Source: Pseudomonas batumici (GTDB taxonomy: Bacteria; Pseudomonadota; Gammaproteobacteria; Pseudomonadales; Pseudomonadaceae). Taken from it: 64,000 nucleotides of DNA. Both the position numbers and the translations under genes were made by a program. The notes beneath the pieces were generated by a model. The model was not told where the DNA came from, did no database searches, and worked only from the letters and a program-made list of their open reading frames with translations. Positions 16,495-24,812 of this stretch are shown here, piece by piece. The stretch covers positions 124,001-188,000 of the forward strand of contig NZ_JXDG01000037.1 of the NCBI RefSeq assembly GCF_000820515.1, written 5' to 3'. Positions within the stretch are counted from its first letter, which is position 1; every line of letters starts with the position of its first letter.

Positions 16495-17586
16495 ATGGCT
16501 GATGTAGAAATTCGTGGCCTGCGCAAAACGTTTGGCAACACCCCGGTCTTGCGCGGCGTCGACTTGTCGGTGGCCTCCGGCAGCCTGGTGGCCATTCTCG
16601 GTCCGTCCGGCAGCGGCAAGACCACGCTGTTGCGCCTGCTGTGCGGCTTCGAACGCGGTGACGCGGGGACGATTCAGATCAATGGGCAGAAGGTCTGCGG
16701 CCCGAACGTATTTGTTCCGTCGGAGAAGCGCCATATCGGCTATGTGCCGCAAGAGGGCGCGCTGTTTCCGCACCTGTCGGTGGCCGAAAATATCGTGTTC
16801 GGCCTGTCACGGCCGTTGCGCAGGGCTCGCCACCGGGTCGCCGAGTTGCTGGAACTGGTTGGCTTGCCCGGCGACTTTGCCGATCGATCACCGCATTCAT
16901 TGTCCGGCGGGCAGCAGCAGCGGGTGGCGCTGGCACGGGCACTCGCGCCGGCGCCGGCATTGGTCCTGCTGGATGAGCCGTTTTCCTCATTGGATGCCGC
17001 GTTGCGCGTGGAAACCCGGCAGGCGGTGGCGCAGGCCTTGTCGGCGGCCGGCGCCACCGCCTTGCTGGTCACTCACGATCAGTCCGAGGCGTTGTCGATG
17101 GGAAACCAGGTAGCGGTGTTATGGAAGGGTGAACTGGTGCAGGTGGCGAGTCCCGAGCAGTTGTACCGGATGCCTGTGAACCCGGAACTCGCGCGCTTTG
17201 TTGGCGATGCCATGCTGTTGCCCGGGATCGCCGATGGCGCCAACGTTGGGTGTGCCCTGGGATCCTTGCGCCTGATGGCGGCCATGCCCGCCGGACCGGT
17301 ACAGGTGTTGTTGCGACCAGAGCAGATCAGGCTTTCAGCCGTCCATGATGGCGTAGAGTGGGGCGCCGGTAAGGCGAGGGGGAGGGTGCTGAAGGTGGAT
17401 TACTACGGCCACGATGCCTGTGTGCACCTGAGTCTATTGGCTGAGCCGACCTCATCGACGGCGCTGATTGCACGGTTACCGGGGCATCTATGCCCGCGGC
17501 CAGGGGATGAGGTGGCCATCCGTGTCGAGGGGGAGGTGTTGGCCTATAGTCATTTGATGGAGCCTGCAAGGACACAGGTGTTGTAG
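16495..17586 (+). CDS. Ferric-iron ABC transporter ATP-binding protein (FbpC-like)
   Basis: Cytoplasmic ATPase of 363 aa. It has a Walker A (GPSGSGKTT, about residues 35-43), Q-loop (PQEGALFPHL), signature LSGGQQQR, Walker B LVLLDEPFSS, and the H-loop LVTHDQ. A C-terminal TOBE-like region (PVQVLLRPEQIRLS onward) is typical of the CysA/FbpC/PotA class. It completes an FbpABC set of consecutive genes. A sulfate or spermidine role is less likely, given the iron-type binding protein and the Fur box. Confidence 0.92.
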   Translation: MADVEIRGLRKTFGNTPVLRGVDLSVASGSLVAILGPSGSGKTTLLRLLCGFERGDAGTIQINGQKVCGPNVFVPSEKRHIGYVPQEGALFPHLSVAENIVFGLSRPLRRARHRVAELLELVGLPGDFADRSPHSLSGGQQQRVALARALAPAPALVLLDEPFSSLDAALRVETRQAVAQALSAAGATALLVTHDQSEALSMGNQVAVLWKGELVQVASPEQLYRMPVNPELARFVGDAMLLPGIADGANVGCALGSLRLMAAMPAGPVQVLLRPEQIRLSAVHDGVEWGAGKARGRVLKVDYYGHDACVHLSLLAEPTSSTALIARLPGHLCPRPGDEVAIRVEGEVLAYSHLMEPARTQVL

Positions 17587-17604
17587 AACCCCTATTCCAG
17601 AAAA

Positions 17605-17654
17605 GGAACCTCCTGGATACGAACCGACAGGCACGATTGCCTGGGGAGGTTTCC
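17605..17654 (+). promoter_or_regulatory. Predicted RNA structure enclosing the phosphoribosyltransferase RBS
   Basis: An inner perfect hairpin (CAGGCA, CGAT loop, TGCCTG, 17628-17643) lies within an outer pairing of GGAACCTCC (from 17605) with GGAGGTTTCC (17645-17654). The outer right arm contains the GGGGAGG ribosome-binding site of the GTG start at 17656. Folding would hide the site, so translation may be controlled. Confidence 0.45.
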
Positions 17655-17655
17655 A

Positions 17656-18363
17656 GTGACTCATGATCTCTCGTTGCAAACCCTCTTGCCTGACCGGGTG
17701 GCTGCCGGCCGGAGCCTGGTGGAACCCTTGCTCAAATACGCCCACAGGCCCGATGTCATCGTCCTTGCCTTACCCCGTGGCGGTGTTCCGGTGGCCTATG
17801 AGGTGGCCACGGCCCTGGACGTTCGCCTGGACCTGATGCTGGTGCGCAAGCTGGGGGTTCCATCGCACTCGGAGTTCGCCATGGGGGCCATTGCCAGCGG
17901 CGGTATACAGTACGTCGATGAAGGGACGCTGCGGGCTTACTCGATTGATCGGGCAACGCTCGACGCCGTGGTCACACGGGAAGCGCGCGAGCTGTTGCGT
18001 CGCGAGCAGGTATACCGTGCAACGCGCCCGCCTGTGCAACTCAAGGGGCAGGTGGTGGTGCTGATCGACGATGGCCTGGCAACCGGGGCCTCGATGAGGG
18101 CGGCGATACGGGCGGCGCGTTTGCAGGCGCCGTCTCGCATTGTCGTCGCCGTGCCGGTTGCACCCTTTGATACGGCGGAGATGCTGCGCATGGAAGTGGA
18201 CGAACTGATCTGCCCGCTCATCCCCGGATGGCTCATGTCGATCGGCTATTGGTACATGGATTTCTCCCAGACGTCGGATGAGGAGGTCATTGATCTGTTG
18301 CAGCGGGCCTGGCAGCGAACATCCGTTCCCGGTGCCTGCGCCGAGGAGCATTCCGACGTTTGA
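17656..18363 (+). CDS. Phosphoribosyltransferase-domain protein
   Basis: A 235-residue cytoplasmic protein with a type I PRTase fold. The PRPP-binding motif is VVVLIDDGLATGASMRAA (near residues 130-148), and the N-terminal VIVLALPRGGVPVAYEVA is common in the stand-alone ComF-like or "predicted PRTase" family. The GTG at 17656 has GGGGAGG 7 bp upstream. The natural substrate base is unknown. It lies 69 bp after FbpC in the same direction, so it might be cotranscribed, but a functional link to iron uptake is not evident. Confidence 0.85.
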   Translation: MTHDLSLQTLLPDRVAAGRSLVEPLLKYAHRPDVIVLALPRGGVPVAYEVATALDVRLDLMLVRKLGVPSHSEFAMGAIASGGIQYVDEGTLRAYSIDRATLDAVVTREARELLRREQVYRATRPPVQLKGQVVVLIDDGLATGASMRAAIRAARLQAPSRIVVAVPVAPFDTAEMLRMEVDELICPLIPGWLMSIGYWYMDFSQTSDEEVIDLLQRAWQRTSVPGACAEEHSDV

Positions 18364-18401
18364 GTCGCGGTCTCTCATCGGAACGCTCCTTTCAATGGGC
18401 G

Positions 18402-19472
18402 TCAAAGGTGATCAGCGTCGATCACTGCCTGGGCAAAGGCCTGTGGGTCTTCTTGTGCAAGGTTGTGGCCGATGCCGCCCTTGATGAGCCGGTACTCATA
18501 CTTGCCGGTGAAGCGTTTGGCATAGTCCTCGGCCGCCGGGTGCGGTGCGCCATTGGCGTCGCCTTCAAGCGTGATGGTCGGCACGCTGATGGAGGGGGCC
18601 TTGGCCAACTTCTGCTCCAAGGGGTCGTATTTCGTTTCGCCCTGAACCAGGCCGAGGCGCCAGCGGTAGTTGAAGACCGTGATGGCGACATGGTCGGGGT
18701 TGTCCAGGGCGGCGGCGCTGCGATTGAACGTGGCGTCGTCGAATGCCCATTTCGGCGACGCCGTTTGCCAGATCAACCGGGCGAAGTCGTGGGTGTTCTT
18801 TTCGTAGCCGGCACGACCCCGCTCGGTGGCGAAGTAGTATTGATACCACCACTGCAATTCGGCCTTGGGTGGCAAGGGGGTCTTGCCGGCTTCCTGGTTA
18901 CCGATCAGATACCCGCTGACCGAGACCAGCGCCTTCACCCGTTCCGGCCAGAGTGCCGAGACGATGTCAGCCGAGCGCGCGCCCCAGTCGTAGCCTCCGA
19001 GCACGGCTTGCTTGATCTTGAGCGCGTCCATGAAGTCGATGACATCACTGGCCAGTGCGGCCGGTTGGCCATTGCGAACGGTCTTGGCGGAAAGGAAATG
19101 CGTGTCGCCATAACCGCGTGCATACGGCATGAGCACCCGGTAGCCCTTGGCCGCCAGCAGTGGCGCGACTTCGTCATAGCTGTGGATGTCATAGGGCCAA
19201 CCGTGCAGAAGAATCACCACCGGGCCTTCGGCAGGACCTGTCTCGGCATAGGCCACGTCCAGCACACCGGCGTTGATATGCTTGAGCGGCCCGAACGAGG
19301 AGGAGGGGGCTGCGCCGGTGGTGCTGACGTTGGGCGCGGCGTCGGTGTTGGCGGTTTGTGCGTTGGCAAGACCGAGGGCGCCGAGCGGCATCAGCGTGAA
19401 AGCGAGGACGGACGGGACGACCAGACGGCGGCGTTTTTGCTCGGGTTTAGGGTTCGGCAGAGGCGTCTTCAT
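18402..19472 (-). CDS. Exported alpha/beta hydrolase, epoxide hydrolase-like
   Basis: A 356-residue protein. An N-terminal signal sequence (KRRRLVVPSVLAFTLMPLGA, cleavage near ANAQT, residue 39) implies export. The alpha/beta-hydrolase core has the oxyanion motif HGWP (90-93) and the nucleophile elbow GGYDWG with Asp162. An Asp nucleophile is typical of epoxide hydrolases and haloalkane dehalogenases. The catalytic His is in GGIGHNL near the C terminus. ATG 19472 was chosen over an upstream in-frame ATG (19520) because AAGGAAACC lies just upstream. Substrate unknown. Confidence 0.85.
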   Translation of the reverse strand: MKTPLPNPKPEQKRRRLVVPSVLAFTLMPLGALGLANAQTANTDAAPNVSTTGAAPSSSFGPLKHINAGVLDVAYAETGPAEGPVVILLHGWPYDIHSYDEVAPLLAAKGYRVLMPYARGYGDTHFLSAKTVRNGQPAALASDVIDFMDALKIKQAVLGGYDWGARSADIVSALWPERVKALVSVSGYLIGNQEAGKTPLPPKAELQWWYQYYFATERGRAGYEKNTHDFARLIWQTASPKWAFDDATFNRSAAALDNPDHVAITVFNYRWRLGLVQGETKYDPLEQKLAKAPSISVPTITLEGDANGAPHPAAEDYAKRFTGKYEYRLIKGGIGHNLAQEDPQAFAQAVIDADHL

Positions 19473-19624
19473 GTTGAGGTTTCCTTCGAAACGATGGGTC
19501 AGGTGTGCTGGCTGGTTCATAGTTGAACGCAGCGAGGTATCTGGCCTGTTTCAAGAAAACCATCGGGTGTAAGCCCATGCATCGCAGTGCTCTTGAGACA
19601 CACTGTGATACAAAGGGGCAGGGT

Positions 19625-20389
19625 TCACTCCTGCGACAAATAGCGCTTTTGTATCCGCGCCAGGGTACCGTCCCGGCGAAGCGTTTCAACCGCGTCGCGC
19701 AAGCCTTGTACCTGTTCGGGGGAACACTGCTTCGAGCAGGCGAGATAGAGATCCACGGTGCTCATGACCGGACTCATGAGCAGTGTGCGTTCAGACACCT
19801 TGGGCCAGATGTATTGGCTCTCCGGGACACCGTTGAACCAGGCATCGATGCGCCCCTTCAAGAGCATTTGCGCGGGATTGTCACCGATGGTCAACGGGTA
19901 GATCTGCTCGTTGCTGAAGCCTTGCGCACGCAGGATCTCTTCCTGCGCACTGCCCAGGCCTACACCGATCACGCGGTAAACCCGCTTGGCTTCCGCAAAG
20001 CTGCTCACCTGGTGTTCCAGGCTGAAAAAAGCGCGCTCCATGGTCATGATGGGCGCGATCCAGGTGAAGCGATCTTCACGCTCCGGAGTGCGTGACAGGG
20101 GAGCTATCAGGAGGTCCTGCTTCTCGCTGACGTATTTTTGCGATCTGGCCCAGGGGAGCGCCTGTATATGGGCGATATAGCCAGCCTTGGCAATGGCCAT
20201 CAGGGCGACATCTCCGACGATTCCGTGACCTTTGGCATCATCGACAACCGTCAGTGGCGGAGCGTCGAGGATAAACAGTTCAATGGGCGAGGGTGCGCCA
20301 TACGCGTTATAGGTCAGCAATAGCCATACGGACAGGAGCATTGCGCAAAGCGCCTGGGTACAACCGGATATGCGTTTGATCTGGCTCAT
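19625..20389 (-). CDS. Periplasmic solute-binding protein family 3 (amino-acid type)
   Basis: A 254-residue exported protein with an N-terminal hydrophobic signal (CTQALCAMLLSVWLLLTYNAYGA). The SBP_bac_3 fold is indicated by APPLTVVDDAKGHGIVGDV, PWARSQKYV, LIAPLSRTPEREDRFTWI and the C-terminal RDGTLARIQKRYL. No permease or ATPase genes are adjacent, so it may be an orphan receptor or serve a transporter encoded elsewhere. The open frame extends upstream to 20593, but ATG 20389 gives the signal peptide. Two cysteines (ACSKQC) near the end may form a disulfide. Confidence 0.8.
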   Translation of the reverse strand: MSQIKRISGCTQALCAMLLSVWLLLTYNAYGAPSPIELFILDAPPLTVVDDAKGHGIVGDVALMAIAKAGYIAHIQALPWARSQKYVSEKQDLLIAPLSRTPEREDRFTWIAPIMTMERAFFSLEHQVSSFAEAKRVYRVIGVGLGSAQEEILRAQGFSNEQIYPLTIGDNPAQMLLKGRIDAWFNGVPESQYIWPKVSERTLLMSPVMSTVDLYLACSKQCSPEQVQGLRDAVETLRRDGTLARIQKRYLSQE

Positions 20390-20567
20390 CACCTGATATC
20401 TCAAGTACGGCTGGCACCTCCCGGAAATGCCCGGAGAAATCATGGCGGCCGCTGACTTAGAGTAGCGTGGATTTGATGGCTGAAACCATGAGGGAGCTAC
20501 TGATATCGAGGGCTCCGTCCTAGTGGAGCTTGGGTGGCCAGGTGATCTTGGGTATCGGACGCAACGC

Positions 20568-20798
20568 CTACCTGATGGGATGCTCGGGTGCATTGCAGGT
20601 CAGGAAAGCCGTGCCCATTTTGGTCATCCGTACATTGTTGTATACCAGTTGCTGGTTGCTGACGTCGGGCACGGCCTGTACATAGTCGAAGCTGATCAAC
20701 TTTTCCAGCGTATCGACTTCGGCGGGATCCTTGACCTCGTGTTTGCCCTGGGCGATTTCACTCAGGAGACGGCAGAAAACGGTGTCTTGTTTGTTCAC
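20568..20798 (-). CDS. Conserved-looking small protein of unknown function
   Basis: A 76-residue open frame, VNKQDTVFCRLLSEIAQGKH onward, ending FLTCNAPEHPIR. The GTG at 20798 has AAAGAGG 9 bp upstream; an ATG at 20831 is also in frame. Composition is protein-like (balanced charges, no low complexity), and I see no competing gene on the other strand. No domain is recognised. It is predicted soluble and cytoplasmic. Confidence 0.5.
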   Translation of the reverse strand: MNKQDTVFCRLLSEIAQGKHEVKDPAEVDTLEKLISFDYVQAVPDVSNQQLVYNNVRMTKMGTAFLTCNAPEHPIR

Positions 20799-21098
20799 GA
20801 TCGAGCCTCTTTCCGGGGGTGTTCCAGCCAAGTCGACGTAGCAGGACGTCAGCGGGTGCAGCCACTACAGCTACCAATATAGCGCTCCCAGCCTTGCGTA
20901 GCGGATTTGAAGACGCGGGTGTGAGTGACAGGCGGCGTGAGCAAAGGCCGTCATCTGGCTGCATGCGGCGTGACTATCGGTTCAAGTGATAGTAACAATC
21001 AAGAAATGCCAGTTTTGCTTTGTCAGGTGATAGAGGACAATTGCCAGCTTTGAATACGTCGCTCAACGACCCCGACTTTTTAATTCAGGACTTCACTG

Positions 21099-21440
21099 AT
21101 GCGCCCTTTATTGGTTCCCGCCCTGGCTTTTGCCTCCTTGTTGCTGGCGGGTTGTGCTTCCGCGCCGAACGACCCGACGCTGATCTTGCAGACGAAAAAA
21201 ACGCCTTCCGAGTACGCAGATTGCGTAGTTCCGAAATTGCAAGGCAGTGGACTGACTCCGACGGTCTCGCACACCCAGGGCGGCTACCGGATCGTGGTGC
21301 CGAGCAAAATGGCGGCTGACAACGTGCTGGAAGCCCACAAGGCGCCGAACGGCGGCAAGGTGTTTTTGTATGAGCGCCACTTGCTGGCGTCGAGCTTCAC
21401 GCCTTCGAGTTTCAAACGTGCCGCGCAGGAATGCCTGTAA
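21099..21440 (+). CDS. Small lipoprotein
   Basis: A 113-residue protein with a type II signal peptide (MRPLLVPALAFASLLLAGC) whose lipobox LLAG-C19 predicts lipidation. The mature part (about 95 aa) has two further Cys (VVPKLQGSG region C43 and AQEC112), which may pair. It resembles small uncharacterised Pseudomonas lipoproteins. No operon partner: the next gene starts about 120 bp downstream. Function unknown. Confidence 0.75.
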   Translation: MRPLLVPALAFASLLLAGCASAPNDPTLILQTKKTPSEYADCVVPKLQGSGLTPTVSHTQGGYRIVVPSKMAADNVLEAHKAPNGGKVFLYERHLLASSFTPSSFKRAAQECL

Positions 21441-21561
21441 TCCGTAGCTGCGCTCGGCACGGGCTTTGTTGCTAAGATTTCTACTCGGGGGCTAACGCGC
21501 ATGGCCGTGTGAGTCGTGCTGCCAAAACAGGTAGCACATGGATAAGTCTCTGGAGAAGGCC

Positions 21562-22491
21562 ATGCGAAAAATACCACCCTTGAATTCCGTCCGAGCCTTT
21601 GAGGCGGTAGCGCGCCACCGGAGTTTTTCTGCAGCGGCCAACGAACTCTTCGTCACTGTCGCTGCGGTCAGCCATCAGGTCCGTCAGCTGGAAGCCGGGT
21701 TGGGGCAAAAACTCCTGGAGCGGGGCCGCACAACGACCCTTACCCCCGTGGGTAAAACGCTCTATCCGCTATTGCACGACGGCTTTGAGCAGATTGCCCA
21801 GGCCTTTGCCCTGATAGGTGCGCCAAAGGAGGGGGATGCCATTCAGCTCTCCACCACGCGCGCGTTTGCCGAGCGATGGCTCATGCCTCGTCTGGCAAAA
21901 TTCAACGCAATTTATCCGAACATCACGGTTCACATTCATGCCTCGGAGAAGGTCGTGGATCTTCGCACCGAGAGCATCGATCTGGCTATTCGATATGGCC
22001 CGGCCGACGCGGATGGGCGGGGGCCGGTGTTGTTCGAGGATGAGTATGTTGCAGTGGCGAACAACAGCTTTTTTCCAGCTGATAGCAATGCAACGATCAG
22101 CGACTTTCACAACCGCTCCCTGCTGGCTTTCAAATGGAAGAATCAGGCGCTCGAAGCGCCCTCCTGGTCAGCCTGGCTTGCCCGGGGCGAGCAGGATACC
22201 CCCAGGGATTTGCGTATTTCCTGGTACAGCGAAGAAACCCTCGCGTTACATGCGCTGGAGCGAGGGTTGGGGCTGCTGCTGTGCAGCAATGTGTTGATTG
22301 ACGATGAGCTTCGCTCCGGCCGCATGCGTCGAGTGGAAGGACCGGCCTTGCCGGGTTTTACCTACCACTTGATAGAAAACACAAGCTCCGGCTCACGTCG
22401 AAGCCTCTCGTTGTTCAGGGAGTGGCTGCTGAGCGAAGCAAAATCGTTTAGAGAAAGCTTGTCGGGAAATCGGCTGGAGCTTGTTTCCTGA
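21562..22491 (+). CDS. LysR-family regulator (GcvA-like)
   Basis: A 309-residue DNA-binding regulator. The N-terminal winged HTH reads LNSVRAFEAVARHRSFSAAA...AVSHQVRQLE, and a substrate-binding domain follows with RAFAERWLMPRLAKF and IDLAIRYGPADADG. This is the GcvA/AmpR-like branch, judged by FAERWLMPRL and LAIRYG. I prefer ATG 21562 because GGAGAAGG lies in front of it; ATG 21538 is a possible alternative. The 3' end overlaps the convergent azoreductase gene by 99 bp. The target is unknown; the neighbouring azoreductase is a candidate. Confidence 0.88.
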   Translation: MRKIPPLNSVRAFEAVARHRSFSAAANELFVTVAAVSHQVRQLEAGLGQKLLERGRTTTLTPVGKTLYPLLHDGFEQIAQAFALIGAPKEGDAIQLSTTRAFAERWLMPRLAKFNAIYPNITVHIHASEKVVDLRTESIDLAIRYGPADADGRGPVLFEDEYVAVANNSFFPADSNATISDFHNRSLLAFKWKNQALEAPSWSAWLARGEQDTPRDLRISWYSEETLALHALERGLGLLLCSNVLIDDELRSGRMRRVEGPALPGFTYHLIENTSSGSRRSLSLFREWLLSEAKSFRESLSGNRLELVS

Positions 22492-23157
22492 CGCCTGCCG
22501 CAGCGCCAAGGATCGATCTTCGATCATCTGCTTGACCAGAACTGGAACGGCATCGAAGGCATCAGCAATGGAAGCCTCATGGCGAGCGTCGCCGAACTCC
22601 TGGTAGTCGATGGCTATAACGTGGGTTTCATTCACGCCAAGATAGTGCGCACAGGTCTGAATGTGAGTCTCCAGGTGGTTCATATTCTCGCGAACACCGC
22701 CCGGGCCAAATCCAAATTCACCTCGCGAAGTCAAAATGACCAACTTCTTGCCGCTCATGATGGGTTCCAGGGGATAGTCGCCCCGGGCCAGATCAAAGGT
22801 AAAGGTCTTGCCGATCCGGATCACTTTGTCGAACCAGGATTTGAGGGAAGCCGGCATACCGTAGTTGTACATCGGAGTCCCGATAACGATGACGTCGGCA
22901 CGATCGATTTCATCGATCAGCTCATCCGAGAGCCGGACCTCCTCGCGCTTTTCGACAGTCATGTGCTCTTCTGGGGTGAATACAGCGGCAATCCAGTCCT
23001 CGGTGACGAACGGAGGAGGGTTGTGGCCTACGTCACGGGTAATGACATCTGCCTGGTGATCTTGCTCAACCCATACCTCGACAAATGCTTTCGAGAGTTT
23101 TCGGCTGAGGGAACGATCAGTTCGTGCGCTGGCATCAATGTGAAGAAGGGTGGTCAT
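22393..23157 (-). CDS. FMN-dependent NADH-azoreductase (AzoR family), C-terminally extended
   Basis: Flavodoxin-fold quinone/azo reductase. The motifs are LHIDASARTDRSLSR (phosphate-binding FMN loop), GTPMYNYGMPASLKSWFD and TSRGEFGFGPGG. AzoR proteins are near 200 aa, whereas this frame has 254. The extra C-terminal 30 or so residues (from about residue 222) lie antisense to the end of the LysR gene, so the extension probably arose by loss of an earlier stop codon. A 7-bp inverted repeat (TTGAGTT/AACTCAA, 23248-23272) about 90 bp upstream may be an operator. Confidence 0.9.
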   Translation of the reverse strand: MTTLLHIDASARTDRSLSRKLSKAFVEVWVEQDHQADVITRDVGHNPPPFVTEDWIAAVFTPEEHMTVEKREEVRLSDELIDEIDRADVIVIGTPMYNYGMPASLKSWFDKVIRIGKTFTFDLARGDYPLEPIMSGKKLVILTSRGEFGFGPGGVRENMNHLETHIQTCAHYLGVNETHVIAIDYQEFGDARHEASIADAFDAVPVLVKQMIEDRSLALRQASGNKLQPISRQAFSKRFCFAQQPLPEQREAST

Positions 23158-23247
23158 GTGAGGCTTCCTGTCAGGCCAGAGGCGGAATGACCTCGGCTAC
23201 CTGAACAAGTGGGCCATGAGCACCGATGGCCGTCGATTGATATCTAT

Positions 23248-23272
23248 TTGAGTTGTGTCAAATAAAACTCAA
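23248..23272. promoter_or_regulatory. Inverted repeat upstream of the azoreductase gene
   Basis: TTGAGTT (23248-23254) and AACTCAA (23266-23272) are exact inverted copies spaced by 11 bp, in an AT-rich stretch 91-115 bp before the azoreductase start. It could bind a dimeric regulator such as the adjacent LysR protein; LysR-type sites often have T-N11-A, which this spacing fits loosely. Confidence 0.4.
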
Positions 23273-23340
23273 CGCCGCTAGACAGGCGTTTGAGTCCCAA
23301 GGCGGACTTACGCTCTTGGAGATATCTTCGATCGATATAA

Positions 23341-23571
23341 TCATAAGTGAACTTCGGCGGACTTGATGCCAATATACCGAAGCTCATGAATCAGGTCATC
23401 CAGGTGCCCAAATGACTCGACTTCTTCGTTGTCATTGACCAGAAAGTAACTTATTCCCGACTCTTTTTCGAAAAGGACGATCCACTCGTTCGTGTTAGCC
23501 GGGTTGGTTATCACATGCGTTTCGAAGTGCATGCCTTCACTGCGTTTGGTTTTGACGTCTTCGCGTTTCAT
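23341..23571 (-). CDS. Small protein of unknown function
   Basis: A 76-residue acidic product with MHFETHVITNPANTNEWIVL and VESFGHLDDLIHELRYIGIKSAEVHL. ATG 23571 has GGAG 6-9 bp upstream and was chosen over the ATG at 23610. Predicted soluble. No domain is recognised, though the length and composition suggest a real gene. A perfect 7-bp stem (CGTGGAC/GTCCACG, 23585-23605) lies just upstream of its start. Confidence 0.55.
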   Translation of the reverse strand: MKREDVKTKRSEGMHFETHVITNPANTNEWIVLFEKESGISYFLVNDNEEVESFGHLDDLIHELRYIGIKSAEVHL

Positions 23572-23875
23572 GCGGTTCTCCGCGCGTGGACTCATTCTGT
23601 CCACGAACATGATTTTGGAGCTTTCAGCACTGGATTTTCAGCGCCTTTGGCGCTGTGACGTGTAGTGCCGCACCTTCGGCCTCGGTCAGTGCAACGGCCC
23701 TGTCGAAGGCTGGGACTGTGTTGCATCAGCGACGAGACAATCAGCATGAAACGTGATTGGGCAGACATGACAAACCTCTCATGGGTAGAGGCAACGTCGG
23801 CGACTTTCCATGGATGCGACGAGTCGTCAGTTTCTGAGTCCAAGTCTGATCGTGCCGTTAGCCAGGCGCCCGAGC

Positions 23876-23889
23876 TTGATCTGTATCAA
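23876..23889. promoter_or_regulatory. FNR/ANR/DNR-type box (perfect consensus)
   Basis: TTGAT-CTGT-ATCAA matches the TTGAT-N4-ATCAA consensus at all ten defined positions. In Pseudomonas this site is used by ANR (low oxygen) and DNR (nitric oxide). It lies 231 bp upstream of the hemerythrin gene. Confidence 0.65.
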
Positions 23890-23955
23890 ACGGGTGAGAG
23901 GCCGGCCCCGTCACCCGACATACGGTCGTTCGCTACACCTCCAATCCCGTAATTA

Positions 23956-23969
23956 TTGACCATGATCAA
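23956..23969. promoter_or_regulatory. Second FNR/ANR/DNR-type box (9 of 10)
   Basis: TTGAC-CATG-ATCAA differs from the consensus at one position. Its centre is 80 bp downstream of the centre of the first box and about 150 bp before the hemerythrin start, so the two could act as a pair. Confidence 0.55.
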
Positions 23970-24119
23970 TTTCTCGTCCGCGACCCCGGCGCAGTCTGAG
24001 ACTCGAGCATAGGCAACCAGGAAGGCCGCTATTTTCGTCGAAAAAAACCGGATTGTCCTCGATGACAAACCGACCCCTGAAATCGGCCAAATGGATTTCT
24101 GTGATTGTGAGGAATTGAT

Positions 24120-24578
24120 ATGAACGTTTTGTTGAATAAACTGCACGCCTATCATCATGAGGTGGCTGTCAAAATTACTCGAATCAAAGAATTGCTGGGG
24201 AAGATGAGGCATGAATCCGATGGTGCCGATGACTGCAAGCTGTTGTTTAAGATGCTGGAAGCCTTGCATGGTGATGCAGAGCGACACCATCATGAAAATG
24301 AAGAGCTTATTCGGCGAGCCTTGCTAGTGACGAACGCACCGATCCACCAACGGGTCAAGGACATTGAGCGAGATCATCAGGCATTTGAGCGTATTGCTGG
24401 ACAGCTCAAGACGTTGGAGGATTCAACTCAGGAGACGAAAGTCATCGCTGATGCCATCGATGACTTCATCAGGAAATACTACGATCATATGGAAGCTGAG
24501 GAGAGTATTTTCTTTCCAATGGCAGATAAGTGGTTATCAGACATCCAGTGGCAGGAAATAAAGCGTCAGTGGCATTAA
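24120..24578 (+). CDS. Hemerythrin-like (HHE) di-iron protein
   Basis: A 152-residue four-helix HHE protein. Likely iron ligands are H12/H13, the HHHENE cluster (H56-E61), H86, and H123 with E125/E127 in DHMEAEE. The family binds O2 or NO, or supports Fe-S repair under nitrosative stress (as YtfE/ScdA). Two ANR/DNR-like boxes upstream agree with expression at low oxygen or under NO. GAGGAATTGAT precedes the ATG. It stands alone, and dif lies 235 bp downstream. Confidence 0.88.
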   Translation: MNVLLNKLHAYHHEVAVKITRIKELLGKMRHESDGADDCKLLFKMLEALHGDAERHHHENEELIRRALLVTNAPIHQRVKDIERDHQAFERIAGQLKTLEDSTQETKVIADAIDDFIRKYYDHMEAEESIFFPMADKWLSDIQWQEIKRQWH

Positions 24579-24812
24579 GCGCGGACCGTGCAATCTCATT
24601 TCGTGACGTACACAGCTGGGGATATAGATGAAGCCCTGGGGCTGACGGCGTGTCAGAACTCGGTCAAGGACAACGTTAGCGGAACAGGATGTTCGGTGAA
24701 AGGCCGGGTACGGTCGATGGGATCCGTCTGTGGCTGTTTTACAGCGGCGGGACGATGGGGCCACCAGCTAGGCTGGATTTCGATGGGAAGGACGCGCAAG
24801 CCTGTATGAGAG

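Larger units (their letters stand above)
23572..24119. other. 548-bp intergenic region with hairpins and two ANR-like boxes
   Basis: Besides the two FNR/ANR-type boxes annotated separately, it holds two hairpins, CGTGGAC/GTCCACG (23585-23605) and CAGCGCC/GGCGCTG with a TTT loop (23639-23655). A 95-codon plus-strand frame (23665-23952) has no convincing start context or recognisable domain, and I do not call it. The region separates divergent genes. Confidence 0.5.

Noticed and set aside
23665..23952. 95-codon plus-strand frame as a small gene
   Set aside because: It overlaps the first ANR-like box, has no clear RBS and no recognisable domain.
24537..24764. Minus-strand 75-codon frame as a transposase remnant
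   Set aside because: It overlaps the end of the hemerythrin gene and has no transposase motif I can point to.
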